DNA of 64,000 bases from an uncultured Aquimarina sp. (GCA_947498815.1 CANMLU010000013.1:80035-144034), one strand, 5' to 3'; shown: positions 25,242-35,606, numbered from the stretch's first letter. Notes: a model not told the origin generated them from the letters alone. Numbers and translations: made by a program.

Positions 25242-26057
25242 TTGTTGTAAGATTATTAAGATTGCCAACCATATTAATGGAACACTTTCAACCCAAAAAG
25301 AGCAGTAATATTCGGATTGCTTTTTTTCGGTCCCCCATAAAAACAATAAACTAATAGTAGCCACCAAAATTGTACTTAAAATTTCTGTAGAAGAAAGTAT
25401 ATCTTTTATTGCAGTAAGCAACAAAAACAATACAAGCAAAACACTTCCAAAAACTTTTGTTCGAGTAATTCCGATCTTTTGAGGAACCGTTTCTAATGTG
25501 GTTGCATCATGTTCAAGATCCCTTATCTCAAAAGGCAACATCAATACCACAACAAACAGAAATCGTTGAATCATTTCAATTGAAAAATCAAAATTTAAAT
25601 TACCTCCAGCATAAACTACAGGGACGAATACTGTGGTCCCTGTCCAGACCAATGCAATGATAAAGATTTTGATCCCAGCTACACTTCTCAAATTCTTTTT
25701 ATTAGGAAAAATAGGAATAACGTATAGAAAAGTCAGAATAATAAGTGGAACCATGTATAGTAAAGTAAGGTAGGAAAGCTGAAAAGCAAAATACACAAAA
25801 AATAAGCTGCACAATATGGTCAACACACGAATACCTTTCATCGATTTGGTCAATCTACGATGATAAAGCTTGGATACCTTAGAGTACTTTACAAAATTAT
25901 AGGCGGCAACCGAACCAAAAAAAATAAAAAACAGAAACTCATAGGGTTTTACAAGTCCAAACTTTACAAATGTAATCTGCACCAAAGCACAAACTGCAAT
26001 AGCAACGTGAATACTACTATTGATATAAAATTTGAATATACTTTTTAGGGTTTCCAC
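25230..26057 (-). CDS. UbiA-like integral membrane protein
   Basis: 275 residues with about eight predicted membrane helices. The overall layout and the second motif D180-LEH-D184 (RDLEHDATTLETVPQKIG) match UbiA prenyltransferases. The first Asp-rich motif (normally NDxxDxxxD) is reduced to N54-FVKYSKVSK with no Asp, so classic prenyl-diphosphate chemistry is doubtful. This divergent form recurs beside gcvP in flavobacteria as far as I recall. Function unknown. Confidence 0.75.
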   Translation of the reverse strand: METLKSIFKFYINSSIHVAIAVCALVQITFVKFGLVKPYEFLFFIFFGSVAAYNFVKYSKVSKLYHRRLTKSMKGIRVLTILCSLFFVYFAFQLSYLTLLYMVPLIILTFLYVIPIFPNKKNLRSVAGIKIFIIALVWTGTTVFVPVVYAGGNLNFDFSIEMIQRFLFVVVLMLPFEIRDLEHDATTLETVPQKIGITRTKVFGSVLLVLFLLLTAIKDILSSTEILSTILVATISLLFLWGTEKKQSEYYCSFWVESVPLIWLAILIILQQLFG

Positions 26058-26192
26058 GTTACAAATTTAGGCTTATCTGTTAATAAGACCCGAAATTGGT
26101 TAAAAACTTAATACATTAGGGTTAATTTATTGTGAAATTTTTTGCAATTAAATATGTATTTTTGCCGTCTCAATCGCAACTGTTTTTTCGCT

Positions 26193-29048
26193 ATGAAAAC
26201 TGACTCTTTTAAACTGCGTCATATAGGGCCTTCAACAAAAGACCTGGACAGCATGTTGAACACTATTAAAGCTGATTCAATAGAACAGCTAATCTATGAA
26301 ACCGTTCCTGACGATATTCTTTTGAAAAACCCGTTGAATCTTGCAAAGGCAATGAACGAGCAAGAGTATTCGGCACACATGCAACAATTATCATCAAAAA
26401 ATGAAGTTTTCAAAACCTATATTGGTTTAGGATATCACGAAGCTTGCCTACCGGCGGTTATCCAGCGTAATATCCTAGAAAATCCAGGTTGGTATACTGC
26501 TTACACACCTTACCAGGCAGAGATTGCTCAAGGTAGATTAGAAGCTTTGTTAAATTATCAAACAATGATCTGTGACTTAACGGGTATGGAACTTGCGAAT
26601 GCATCATTACTTGATGAAAGTACAGCGGCTGCAGAATCCATGACCATGTTATTCGCTGTACGCTCACGAGATCAGAAAAAAAATGGTGTAAATAAGTTCT
26701 TTGTTTCAGAAGAAATTCTTCCGCAGACATTATCTCTACTTCAAACACGTGCGATACCTCTTGATATCGAATTGGTTGTAGGTGATCATCAACAATTTGA
26801 TTTTTCGGCAGAATTTTATGGCGCTATTTTGCAATATCCAGGAAAATCCGGGCAAGTATATGATTATGCAGACTTTGTTGAAAAAGCACATCAAGCCGAA
26901 ATTAAAGTAGCGGTTGCAGCCGACATCTTAAGCTTAGTATCCCTAAAATCACCAGGAAGTTTTGGTGCAGATGTAGTAGTAGGTACCACCCAGCGTTTTG
27001 GAATTCCTTTGGGATATGGTGGACCACATGCTGCGTACTTTGCAACAAAAGAACAATACAAAAGAAATATACCTGGTAGAATTATTGGCGTTACTCAAGA
27101 CACCAATGGTGATAGAGCACTAAGAATGGCGCTTCAAACCAGAGAACAACATATAAAACGTGACAAAGCCACTTCCAATATCTGTACTGCACAAGTACTT
27201 CTTGCTGTTATGGCAGGCATGTATGCCGTGTATCATGGATCAGAAGGTTTACAATATATTGCTTCAAAAGTAAATAGCTCTGCGGCAAAATTAAGTAGCA
27301 CCATAGAGAAATTAGGTTTCAAGCAACTTAATACAGCATTTTTTGATACCATTCGTATCAAAGCAGACGCTAACAAAGTAAAAGAAATAGCAGAAGATAA
27401 TGAGGTGAATTTCTATTATCCAGATAATGAAACAGTTTCTATTTCACTTAACGAAGCTACGACCCTAGAAAACTTAAATGCTATTGTTTCGATTTTTGCT
27501 GAAGTTGAAGGAAAGGAAGCTATTCAAATCACTGAAATAGACAATTCTGGCAGCATTCAACAAAACCTGAAGCGTAATACAGAATTCTTAACCAACGAGG
27601 TGTTCAATACCTATCATTCTGAAACAGAATTGATGCGTTATATCAAGAAATTAGAACGCAAAGATTTATCATTAAATCATTCTATGATTCCTCTTGGATC
27701 ATGTACAATGAAACTAAATGCTGCTTCAGAAATGTTGCCTTTAAGTGATCCGCAGTGGGGTAATATTCATCCTTTTGTTCCTGTTGATCAAGCACAAGGA
27801 TATCAGGAAGTTTTAAACAAACTTGAAGAACAACTTACCGAAATTACTGGTTTTTCTGCAACATCTTTGCAACCCAATTCGGGAGCCCAAGGAGAATTTG
27901 CAGGTCTTATGGTTATACGCGCTTATCATGAATCCAGAGGAGATCATCATCGAAATATTTGTTTGATTCCTTCATCTGCTCATGGAACCAATCCAGCATC
28001 AGCCGTTATGGCCGGAATGAAAGTAGTAGTTACTAAATCTACAGACGAAGGTAACATTGATGTTGATGATTTACGAGAAAAGGCTCTTAAACATAAAGAC
28101 AATCTTGCTGCCTTGATGGTAACATATCCCTCTACACATGGCGTATACGAATCTGCCATCAAAGAGATCACAAAAATTATCCATGATAATGGTGGACAGG
28201 TGTATATGGATGGAGCTAATATGAATGCGCAAGTGGGATTAACAAACCCTGGAGCAATTGGTGCCGATGTATGTCATCTTAATTTACATAAAACATTTGC
28301 TATTCCGCATGGAGGTGGCGGACCCGGTGTAGGTCCGATCTGTGTGGCAGAGCAATTAGTTCCATTTTTGCCAGGCAATCCCGTTATTACAACTGGAGGA
28401 GAAAAAGCTATTACGGCGATTTCATCTGCGCCTTGGGGATCTGCCCTTGCATGTTTGATATCATACGGATACATTACTATGCTAGGTGCCAATGGACTCA
28501 AAGAAGCTACAGAGTTTGCAATTCTTAATGCAAATTACATCAAAGAACGTCTCGACGGACATTATGATGTTTTATATGCAGGAGAACGAGGAAGAGCTGC
28601 ACATGAGATGATTATTGACTGTAGACCTTTTAAATCAAATGGGATAGAAGTAACGGATATTGCCAAACGTTTAATGGATTATGGTTTTCATGCACCTACG
28701 GTTTCTTTTCCTGTTGCAGGAACTATTATGATCGAACCAACCGAGAGCGAAAGTAAAGCGGAGCTAGATCGTTTCTGTGATGCCTTATTATCTATACGTA
28801 AAGAGATCGCCGAGTCTAGCAAAGAGAACGTAAACAATGTAATGAAAAATGCACCGCATACATTAGCAATGCTTACTTCAGATACATGGGATTTTCCATA
28901 CTCAAGAGAACAGGCAGCATATCCTTTATCTTATATTGAAGAAAACAAATTTTGGCCATCGGTACGTAGAGTAGATGATGCATATGGAGATAGAAACTTA
29001 ATTTGTACTTGTGCTCCTATAGAAGAATATATGGAAGCCGAAGCTTAG
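26193..29048 (+). CDS. gcvP: Glycine dehydrogenase (decarboxylating), P protein
   Basis: 951 residues from ATG 26193; a longer frame from 26142 adds a Cys-rich stretch that overlaps a TATTTTTG promoter box (26157-26164) and is rejected. The N-terminal [10 protein letters not shown] is the usual family start. This is the single-chain form with both halves; the PLP lysine is in [18 protein letters not shown]. It decarboxylates glycine and passes the methylamine to lipoylated GcvH. No other gcv gene is nearby. A hairpin terminator follows. Confidence 0.97.
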   Translation: MKTDSFKLRHIGPSTKDLDSMLNTIKADSIEQLIYETVPDDILLKNPLNLAKAMNEQEYSAHMQQLSSKNEVFKTYIGLGYHEACLPAVIQRNILENPGWYTAYTPYQAEIAQGRLEALLNYQTMICDLTGMELANASLLDESTAAAESMTMLFAVRSRDQKKNGVNKFFVSEEILPQTLSLLQTRAIPLDIELVVGDHQQFDFSAEFYGAILQYPGKSGQVYDYADFVEKAHQAEIKVAVAADILSLVSLKSPGSFGADVVVGTTQRFGIPLGYGGPHAAYFATKEQYKRNIPGRIIGVTQDTNGDRALRMALQTREQHIKRDKATSNICTAQVLLAVMAGMYAVYHGSEGLQYIASKVNSSAAKLSSTIEKLGFKQLNTAFFDTIRIKADANKVKEIAEDNEVNFYYPDNETVSISLNEATTLENLNAIVSIFAEVEGKEAIQITEIDNSGSIQQNLKRNTEFLTNEVFNTYHSETELMRYIKKLERKDLSLNHSMIPLGSCTMKLNAASEMLPLSDPQWGNIHPFVPVDQAQGYQEVLNKLEEQLTEITGFSATSLQPNSGAQGEFAGLMVIRAYHESRGDHHRNICLIPSSAHGTNPASAVMAGMKVVVTKSTDEGNIDVDDLREKALKHKDNLAALMVTYPSTHGVYESAIKEITKIIHDNGGQVYMDGANMNAQVGLTNPGAIGADVCHLNLHKTFAIPHGGGGPGVGPICVAEQLVPFLPGNPVITTGGEKAITAISSAPWGSALACLISYGYITMLGANGLKEATEFAILNANYIKERLDGHYDVLYAGERGRAAHEMIIDCRPFKSNGIEVTDIAKRLMDYGFHAPTVSFPVAGTIMIEPTESESKAELDRFCDALLSIRKEIAESSKENVNNVMKNAPHTLAMLTSDTWDFPYSREQAAYPLSYIEENKFWPSVRRVDDAYGDRNLICTCAPIEEYMEAEA

Positions 29049-29077
29049 TAAAGTTAATCTTAAATAACACTATAAAG

Positions 29078-29107
29078 AAAAGGGGTAATTTTGCAGTTAC
29101 CTCTTTT
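29078..29107 (+). terminator. Terminator after gcvP
   Basis: An 11-base-pair stem (AAAAGGGGTAA facing TTACCTCTTTT, one G-U pair) with an 8-base loop, followed by T residues. Confidence 0.75.
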
Positions 29108-29124
29108 TTATTAGATCAAAAAAA

Positions 29125-29490
29125 ATGCGAGACATTACCACAAGAGAAGATATTGAATTTTTAATGAAAGCATTTTATATCAAAGCGCTTGCGAATGAAA
29201 CAATAGGTGATTTTTTTACCAAAATTGCAAAAATTAATCTAGAAGAACATATTCCTGAAATTACAGATTTTTGGGAACAACAACTATTCAGAGTTCATGG
29301 TTACAAAAAAAACGTCATGCAGATCCATAAAAATCTGAGTCATAAAAAGAAGATTGAAAAAATCCATTTCGAAACTTGGTTATCACTTTTTAATACTACT
29401 GTAGATCATAACTTCAAAGGAGAAAAAGCCAATCTTATCAAAACAAGAGCTTTATCTATTGCAACTATGATGCAATTAAAATTAAGATAG
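29125..29490 (+). CDS. Group III truncated hemoglobin
   Basis: 121 residues. Typical group III pattern: FYIKALANETIGDFF near the start, EITDFWEQQLF, the proximal His in VMQIHKNLSH, and the HFETWLSLFNTTVDHNFKGEKA block. Group III globins bind heme and have been linked to oxygen, peroxide or nitrosative chemistry; the role here is not evident. It stands alone, 76 bases after gcvP but separated from it by a terminator. Confidence 0.92.
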   Translation: MRDITTREDIEFLMKAFYIKALANETIGDFFTKIAKINLEEHIPEITDFWEQQLFRVHGYKKNVMQIHKNLSHKKKIEKIHFETWLSLFNTTVDHNFKGEKANLIKTRALSIATMMQLKLR

Positions 29491-29601
29491 TTTCTCGTTA
29501 TACAGCAAAAAAAAGACTGGGCATCGTAAAATGTGCTATGCATGCATAACAAAGTATTATACAATGACTATCTTGTAAGATGAATTACATAATTGGAAAC
29601 G

Positions 29602-30660
29602 ATGAATATTAAGATAACAGGCACGGGAAGCTATATTCCCAATGAAATTGAGAAAAATGAAGATTTTATTAATCATCAATTTTACAATGATAATGGATCA
29701 GTAATTACCCATCCTACTGATATTATAATACATAAATTCAAACAAATAACAGGCATTGAAGAGCGTAGATATGCTTCAAAACAACAAAACGCCTCTGATT
29801 TGGCCTTTCTTGCCTCAGAAAAGGCGATTAAAAATGCCAAAATAGATCCCGAAACATTGGATTATATTATAGTCGCACATAATTTTGGAGATGTAGCCAC
29901 AGGTTCTTCACAAGCAGATACTATACCAAGTCTAGCAGCAAGAGTTAAACATAAGTTAAGAATTAAGAACCCATACTGTGTTGCATATGATCTCTTATTT
30001 GGCTGTCCAGGTTGGATAGAAGGAGTTATACAGGCACAGTCATTTATTAAAAGTGGGATGGCAAAAAGATGCCTTGTCATTGGTGCCGAAACCTTATCTC
30101 GTGTTATAGACGCACATGATAGAGATTCAATGATCTATTCCGATGGAGCCGGAGCATCAATAATTGAGGCTACAAAAGATCCAGGAGGTATGATCTGTAC
30201 AATCAGTGCTTCATACACCTTGGAAGAAAGCAATTTTTTATACTTCGGAAAAACATACAAAAACACCAATGGTGATAGCAATAAGTACATCAAAATGCAT
30301 GGACGAAAAATATATGAGTTCGCTTTAAATCGTGTACCTCTTGCTATGAAAGCCTGTCTGGATAAAACGGAGTTTAAAATTACAGATGTAAAGAAAATTT
30401 TGATTCATCAAGCCAATGAAAAAATGGACGAAGCTATCGTTAAACGCTTCTTTAATTTATATGAACAAGACGTTCCCGAAGGCATTATGCCAATGAGTAT
30501 CCAAAAACTAGGCAATAGTAGCGTAGCTACTATCCCCACCTTATTTGACCTTATTTTGAATGGTAAGATAGAACATCAACACATTAACAAAGGTGATTTA
30601 TTACTATTTGCAAGTGTAGGTGCCGGCATGAACATAAATGCTTTTCTGTATCAATTCTAA
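29602..30660 (+). CDS. 3-oxoacyl-ACP synthase III family protein (KASIII-like)
   Basis: 352 residues from ATG 29602 (a TTG three codons earlier is ignored). Thiolase fold with the catalytic Cys in LLFGCPGWIEG, His in LIHQANEKMDEA and Asn in LGNSSVATIPTLFDL, so the Cys-His-Asn triad is intact. The Cys neighbourhood and an insert near residue 60 differ from housekeeping FabH, so it may serve a secondary fatty-acid or polyene pathway. It is followed by a methyltransferase and a glycosyltransferase on the same strand. Confidence 0.9.
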   Translation: MNIKITGTGSYIPNEIEKNEDFINHQFYNDNGSVITHPTDIIIHKFKQITGIEERRYASKQQNASDLAFLASEKAIKNAKIDPETLDYIIVAHNFGDVATGSSQADTIPSLAARVKHKLRIKNPYCVAYDLLFGCPGWIEGVIQAQSFIKSGMAKRCLVIGAETLSRVIDAHDRDSMIYSDGAGASIIEATKDPGGMICTISASYTLEESNFLYFGKTYKNTNGDSNKYIKMHGRKIYEFALNRVPLAMKACLDKTEFKITDVKKILIHQANEKMDEAIVKRFFNLYEQDVPEGIMPMSIQKLGNSSVATIPTLFDLILNGKIEHQHINKGDLLLFASVGAGMNINAFLYQF

Positions 30661-30745
30661 AAGTCGTTAAAAATTATACCCATCTGTAGACAGTAATCTG
30701 AGTAATTGTCTATTTTTACGCTTATAATTTATTGATTAATCTACC

Positions 30746-31270
30746 ATGTACGAAGGAACTTTTCCTCATAAGCGTTATCAAAAAACATTAGAATTTTTAA
30801 GAGATAATGTCCCTACTCCTAGTAAAATCTTGGATCTTGGAGTACGAAATCCTTTTGTAGAATTTATGGAAAAAGAAGGGTATACAGTCTCTAATACTTC
30901 AGGAGAAGATTTGGATCTGAACACCGAAGCCGTAAAAACTGATGATGCAGAGGTCTTAACTGCTTTTGAAATTTTTGAACATTTAATTGCTCCTTTTAAT
31001 GTATTAAAAGATGCCAAAGCAGATAAATTAGTAGCCTCAATACCTTTAAAACTATGGTTCTCTCCTGCTTATCGAAGTAAAACAGATCCATGGGACAGAC
31101 ATTACCATGAGTTTGAAGATTGGCAGTTTGATTGGTTACTAGAGAAAGCTGGCTGGGAAATTAAAGCAAGAAATAAGTGGACACATCCTATTAAGAAAAT
31201 CGGATTTAGACCCTTGCTACGTTTATTTGTTCCAAGATACTATATCGTATATGCAGAAAGAATTAGATAG
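30746..31270 (+). CDS. Small class I SAM-dependent methyltransferase
   Basis: 174 residues. The SAM motif is ILDLGVRNPFVEFM with an altered glycine pattern, followed by an acidic strand end (GEDLDLN) and EVLTAFEIFEHLIAPF. The C-terminal part is rich in aromatic and basic residues (WTHPIKKIGFRPLLRLFVPRYYIVYAERIR) and could touch a membrane. The substrate is unknown. A 255-base gap separates it from the glycosyltransferase; I saw no gene in that gap. Confidence 0.8.
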   Translation: MYEGTFPHKRYQKTLEFLRDNVPTPSKILDLGVRNPFVEFMEKEGYTVSNTSGEDLDLNTEAVKTDDAEVLTAFEIFEHLIAPFNVLKDAKADKLVASIPLKLWFSPAYRSKTDPWDRHYHEFEDWQFDWLLEKAGWEIKARNKWTHPIKKIGFRPLLRLFVPRYYIVYAERIR

Positions 31271-31525
31271 AAGTATAGGGATTAGTAGTTAGTAAAACAT
31301 TTTCTCAAAGTTAGTACTGAAGTTAAATTTAATTATATATCCTAAATCATACTTAAAAACCATGTAGCGTTAAAAAAACGGTATACAAGAATCAATCTCT
31401 ACAATATTGCAAAAATAAAGTTGATGAAACATTCAAAAACAAGTGCTAGCTTACTAAAAACTGCTTAAATAAAGTTACTTTTAACCCTATTGACCTAAGA
31501 ACTATAACTACTATTAACTAAAAAC

Positions 31526-32377
31526 TTGGAAATCTATATTATCATACCTGCCCATAACGAGGAACATTTCATTTCCAAAACACTAGAATCGTTGGTTTCT
31601 CAAACATTACTACCCAAAAAAATTGTAGTTGTTAATGACCATTCTACAGATAATACAGCGGATATTGTAAATGAATTTGCAAATAAGTACCATTTCATAT
31701 CCATTGTAAATACTTCTTCTTCAAAAGATCATATGCCAGGCAGTAAAGTGATCAATGCATTTTATCAAGGTTACGATACTCTAGATACCAAATATGATAT
31801 CATATGTAAGTTCGATGCAGACCTTATTTTCCCTTCTAATTATTTAGAAAAAATTGCATCTCATTTTAAGGAGCAAGATACCACAGGCATGGTTGGTGGT
31901 TTTTGTTATATCGAAAAGAATCAAAAGTGGGTATTAGAAAACCTGACGAATAAAGATCATATTCGTGGTGCTCTAAAAGCGTATCGCAAAGCATGTTTTA
32001 AAGATATCAATGGACTACAGCCTGCAATGGGATGGGATACTATTGATGAACTGCTCGCACGATATCATCATTGGGATATTAAAACAGACGTATCATTAAA
32101 AGTTAAACATCTTAAACCAACTGGCAATACCTATAACCCCAAAGCTAAATATAAGCAAGGAGAGGCGTTTTATCGAATGCGATATGGTTTTTGGATCACA
32201 CTAATTGCTTCGTGTAAACTAGCATTTCTAAAAAAGAGGCCTAAGTTTATTTTGGATTACTTAATCGGCTTCAACAGAGCTAAAAAATCCAAAAAATCAT
32301 ATCTGGTATCAAAAGACGAAGGAAAGTTTATCCGTAAACTTCGATGGCAAAAAATGAAAGCCAAACTTCTTGGCTGA
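31526..32377 (+). CDS. Family 2 glycosyltransferase
   Basis: 283 residues starting at TTG. No ATG lies between an in-frame stop at 31505 and the conserved N-terminus IYIIIPAHNEEHFI, so TTG is the only reasonable start. GT-A fold: VVVNDHSTDNT and the DxD motif in CKFDADL. A downstream GWDTIDELLARYHHW segment fits the catalytic base region. No membrane helix is clear. The acceptor is unknown; envelope glycan or glycolipid is likely. Confidence 0.88.
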   Translation: MEIYIIIPAHNEEHFISKTLESLVSQTLLPKKIVVVNDHSTDNTADIVNEFANKYHFISIVNTSSSKDHMPGSKVINAFYQGYDTLDTKYDIICKFDADLIFPSNYLEKIASHFKEQDTTGMVGGFCYIEKNQKWVLENLTNKDHIRGALKAYRKACFKDINGLQPAMGWDTIDELLARYHHWDIKTDVSLKVKHLKPTGNTYNPKAKYKQGEAFYRMRYGFWITLIASCKLAFLKKRPKFILDYLIGFNRAKKSKKSYLVSKDEGKFIRKLRWQKMKAKLLG

Positions 32378-32429
32378 ATAATTCATAAGAGCATTCTATC
32401 AAGACAAAAGTTAAAATATTTTTAAAAAC

Positions 32430-32443
32430 AGACAGACTTGTCT
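32430..32443. promoter_or_regulatory. TetR operator 1, over the tetR promoter
   Basis: AGACAGACTTGTCT, with ACAGAC-TT-GTCT as the symmetric core. It covers the TTG (32438-32440) of a candidate promoter whose minus-7 box is CATATTTG (32463-32470, 22-base spacer). The same core is repeated before the downstream SDR gene. Confidence 0.65.
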
Positions 32444-32474
32444 TCTTTTGAGAATTATTATGCATATTTGCTCC

Positions 32475-33038
32475 ATGAAACATTCTTTAGTGAGAGAGCA
32501 TATTATCAAAACCGCTTCTGATCTCTTTTACAGAAAGGGATACAACCTTACAGGTATTAATGAAATCATCAAAGAAGCCGGTATCGCCAAAGCTACCCTA
32601 TATAACCACTTTGCATCAAAGGAGGATATCTGTCTTGCTTATCTAAGGTACAGAAATAGTACATTTACAGAAGACATAAGAAGTTTCGTTAATAATGCTG
32701 AAAAAGGTAAGAATCAACTCTACGCCCTATTTTATTTTCTGCAGGATTTTTTTGATCAAAAGGATTTTAATGGCTGTTGGTGCTTGAATACAATTGTCGA
32801 AATCCCGCAGGAAAATCAAAAAATAAGACTAGAAATTCAAAAACAAAAAAAAGAGTTTATTGCTTTTATCAAAGAAATAATTGAAAAGAACCATAATCAA
32901 GGTTCAGATCAGAAGAACGACTCGCTGGCAAAAAAAATATATTTGGTATATGAAGGCTCCATTTCTGAAAGCAAATTACATCAAAGTAAGTGGCCTATAA
33001 ATGCTGGATTATCATTGTGTAAAAACATACTTAACTAA
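32475..33038 (+). CDS. TetR/AcrR family transcriptional regulator
   Basis: 187 residues from ATG 32475; the earlier ATG codons lie within the promoter region. The N-terminal helix-turn-helix is complete (ASDLFYRKGYNLTGINEIIKEAGIAKATLYNHFASKEDI). The C-terminal ligand-binding domain is of the common SDR-linked type (QDFFDQKDFNGCWCLNTIVE). Both its own promoter and that of the next gene carry the same palindrome, so it most likely represses itself and the oxidoreductase gene until an unknown ligand appears. Confidence 0.93.
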   Translation: MKHSLVREHIIKTASDLFYRKGYNLTGINEIIKEAGIAKATLYNHFASKEDICLAYLRYRNSTFTEDIRSFVNNAEKGKNQLYALFYFLQDFFDQKDFNGCWCLNTIVEIPQENQKIRLEIQKQKKEFIAFIKEIIEKNHNQGSDQKNDSLAKKIYLVYEGSISESKLHQSKWPINAGLSLCKNILN

Positions 33039-33056
33039 AAAAATTTAATCATAAAA

Positions 33057-33072
33057 AGACAGACTTGTCTGT
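33057..33072. promoter_or_regulatory. TetR operator 2, before the SDR gene
   Basis: AGACAGACTTGTCTGT, with ACAGAC-TT-GTCTGT perfectly symmetric over six bases each side. Located 30 bases before the SDR start codon and sharing 14 consecutive bases with the site before tetR. Confidence 0.7.
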
Positions 33073-33101
33073 TCATTTTTATTAATCTAAATACTCAAAT
33101 A

Positions 33102-33848
33102 ATGACAACATTTAAAAACAAAACAGCACTGGTCATAGGAGGCACCAGCGGAATCGGAAGAGCAACGACAAACACTTTAATCGCAGAAGGGGCCACAGTA
33201 CATGTAGTTGGCAGAAACACATCCAAAATACCAGACGCTGATACTATAATAAAACATCAAGTAGATATCACCGATGCTACTAGCGTGAACACATTAATCA
33301 ACAATATTTCTGGATTAGATCGTTTGGATTATTTGGTAAACGCATCAGGAATCTTTGGACCCAAGGCATTTTTGGATCACACAATTGAAGATTATGATTC
33401 TTATCAAGATCTTAATCGAGGGTTCTTTTTTATTACACAGGCCGCCGCCAAAAAAATGAAGGAAAACAATAGTGGAGCTATTGTAAATGTAGGATCTATG
33501 TGGGCAAAACAGGCGGTTAAAGCAACTCCTTCGTCTGCATACTCGATGCAGAAAGCAGGATTACATTCGTTAACACAACATCTGGCAATGGAATTAGCCG
33601 ATCATGGAATACGCGTTAACGCGGTGTCACCAGCAGTCGTCGAAACCCCTGTATACGATAGTGTTTTTGGAAGCCCCGAAGAAGCTAAAAAAGCATTGGT
33701 GGGATTCAATAATTTTCATCCTATCGGAAGAAATGGAACACCACAAGATATCGCCAATAGTATTACTTTTTTACTATCCGATCAAGCTTCGTGGGTTACC
33801 GGAGCAATCTGGGATACTGATGGAGGTGTCATTGCGGGTAGAAACTAA
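33102..33848 (+). CDS. SDR family NAD(P)-dependent oxidoreductase
   Basis: 248 residues, classical SDR. Cofactor motif GGTSGIGRA (residues 13-21), NAS segment, catalytic Ser in NVGSMWAK and Tyr-x3-Lys in YSMQK, and the late SVSP-type loop [10 protein letters not shown]. It has its own TetR-type operator and is probably the regulated target of the upstream TetR protein. The substrate is unknown, perhaps a small aldehyde, ketone or quinone. Confidence 0.93.
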   Translation: MTTFKNKTALVIGGTSGIGRATTNTLIAEGATVHVVGRNTSKIPDADTIIKHQVDITDATSVNTLINNISGLDRLDYLVNASGIFGPKAFLDHTIEDYDSYQDLNRGFFFITQAAAKKMKENNSGAIVNVGSMWAKQAVKATPSSAYSMQKAGLHSLTQHLAMELADHGIRVNAVSPAVVETPVYDSVFGSPEEAKKALVGFNNFHPIGRNGTPQDIANSITFLLSDQASWVTGAIWDTDGGVIAGRN

Positions 33849-33860
33849 ACACTTTTCTCT

Positions 33861-33926
33861 GTCATTTCGAGCGAAGTCGAGAAACTAAAACTCCAAACAC
33901 ACATATCTTGACTGCGCTCGGCTTGA
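33861..33926. repeat. Palindromic intergenic repeat of the GCGAAGTCGAGA type
   Basis: GTCATTTCGAGCGAAGTCGAGA (33861-33882) faces TCTTGACTGCGCTCGGCTTGA (33906-33926), complementary at most positions. This sequence pair is a common intergenic repeat in Bacteroidota. It lies between the convergent SDR and PafA genes and could act as a terminator. Confidence 0.65.
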
Positions 33927-33965
33927 TTAATAAATTAACAACGTATTTTCTGTTGAAATAAGCTG

Positions 33966-35606
33966 TTACTCCAACACAAAAGATAATACATCACCCGTAG
34001 CTCCATTAGGAAAAGCAATGCCCAACAAAGCGGAAATGGTAGGTGAAATATCTGTAATTTTCGTTTCTACAGTTGTACTCCCTTTCTTTATTCCTTGACC
34101 AAAAAATAATAATGGTGCATGCGTATCATACGTTAATCCACTACCGTGAGTGGATCCCGTTTTCGAATACATAATTGTAGCAGGATCATACACTATAACG
34201 ACATCTCCACTTCTCTTTTGGTTAAATCCATTTTGGATAAGTTCTGCTATTCCAGCAGTATAATTTCCAAATTCTAATTGACTCCTGGTAAAGACCTTAT
34301 CAATTTGATTCTCCTGAAGCACAAAATGAGCTATGGCCTTTTGTAATTCTTGAGCTCTAACCTCATTTTTGGATAAAACTTCATAATTAAAAAACACTTG
34401 GTTATTTGATATGTTTTCGATCAAACCATCGGCCTTGAACTTAGTTTTCACAAATGCTTCAACTTTTTTGGTAAACGCATCCTTATCAAAATAACCAGCA
34501 GGAATTTTAACGGATTGTAAATATGATGGTACATGTACCGCTCCATGATCTGCCGTTAAAAAAACTGTGTACTTGTTTTTGCCAACTTTGGAGTCCAGCG
34601 TAGTAAAAAAACGTTCCAAATCCTTATCTAATCGCAAATAGGTGTCTTGTATTTCTTTCGAATTTACACCAAAGTTATGCCCAACATAATCCGTACTCGA
34701 AAAACTAACTGTAAGAAAATCTGTAACATTATCCTTTCCAAGTTCTTCTCCATCTATAGCCGCTATTGCAAAATCGGTAGTCAAACTATTTCCAAAGGCA
34801 GAAGATTTAATGATATCATACCCTTCATTTTGATCCTTAAGTTTTCCCAAATCATAAGGAAATGTAGCCGTCGATTTTCCTGTATAGCCTCTCTCAAACG
34901 TATTTTGATCTGCTCCACTTTCTTCATATGTATTTATATCATACAGCGTATTCCATATTTTCAGATAGGATTCTGCTTTATCCGAATCATTAAATTTCTG
35001 AACCCAGTTTGGTAAATCATTGCGATAATAGGTACTAGTGATCCATTTTCCTTCATCTTTACCTCTAAACCAATAGGCTCCACTTGCTGTATGACCTGCC
35101 GGAAGTATAGCTCCCCGATCTTTAATTGCAATACCAATCGTTTTTCCTTTTAACTGTGTGTGTAATCTATTTTGATCGGCCACTGTAGTAGTTTTCATTC
35201 GATGAGGCGACATTCTTTCCAATTCACTATCTGATCCTACCGCTTTTACCGAAGCATCACTAGCGCAATACACCATTTTGTTATCAAACTTATCATACCA
35301 ATTATTGGAAATTACACCATGATTTTTTGGTGTTGTACCCGTATATATAGAAGCATGACCCGGTCCAGTATAGGTAGGTACATAATTAAAATGATTATTC
35401 TTACAGTTATATCCTTCATTGATCATTCGCTTAAAACCTCCTACTCCAAATCGCTTATAAAAACGAGTCAAATAATCATAACGCATTTGATCAACGACTA
35501 TACCAACGACTAGTTTGGGTGAACGATTAATTTGAACCTCATCTTGAGATTTCATTGAAATAGGTAACATCACTAATAATGTGATCAGAAGTACTTTTTT
35601 TATCAT
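33966..35606 (-). CDS. pafA: PafA-type periplasmic alkaline phosphatase
   Basis: 546 residues with a signal peptide (MIKKVLLITLLVMLPISMKSQ). Alkaline phosphatase superfamily: metal Asp in VVDQMRYD (D39), nucleophile Thr80 in TYTGPGH, Asn in GVISNNW, K162 and R164 in IKDRGA, later ligands in SSTDYVGHNFG and LTADHGAV. Thr as nucleophile with the Asn/Lys/Arg set is the hallmark of PafA, which cleaves phosphate monoesters regardless of phosphate supply. The pattern supports a monoesterase. Confidence 0.95.
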   Translation of the reverse strand: MIKKVLLITLLVMLPISMKSQDEVQINRSPKLVVGIVVDQMRYDYLTRFYKRFGVGGFKRMINEGYNCKNNHFNYVPTYTGPGHASIYTGTTPKNHGVISNNWYDKFDNKMVYCASDASVKAVGSDSELERMSPHRMKTTTVADQNRLHTQLKGKTIGIAIKDRGAILPAGHTASGAYWFRGKDEGKWITSTYYRNDLPNWVQKFNDSDKAESYLKIWNTLYDINTYEESGADQNTFERGYTGKSTATFPYDLGKLKDQNEGYDIIKSSAFGNSLTTDFAIAAIDGEELGKDNVTDFLTVSFSSTDYVGHNFGVNSKEIQDTYLRLDKDLERFFTTLDSKVGKNKYTVFLTADHGAVHVPSYLQSVKIPAGYFDKDAFTKKVEAFVKTKFKADGLIENISNNQVFFNYEVLSKNEVRAQELQKAIAHFVLQENQIDKVFTRSQLEFGNYTAGIAELIQNGFNQKRSGDVVIVYDPATIMYSKTGSTHGSGLTYDTHAPLLFFGQGIKKGSTTVETKITDISPTISALLGIAFPNGATGDVLSFVLE

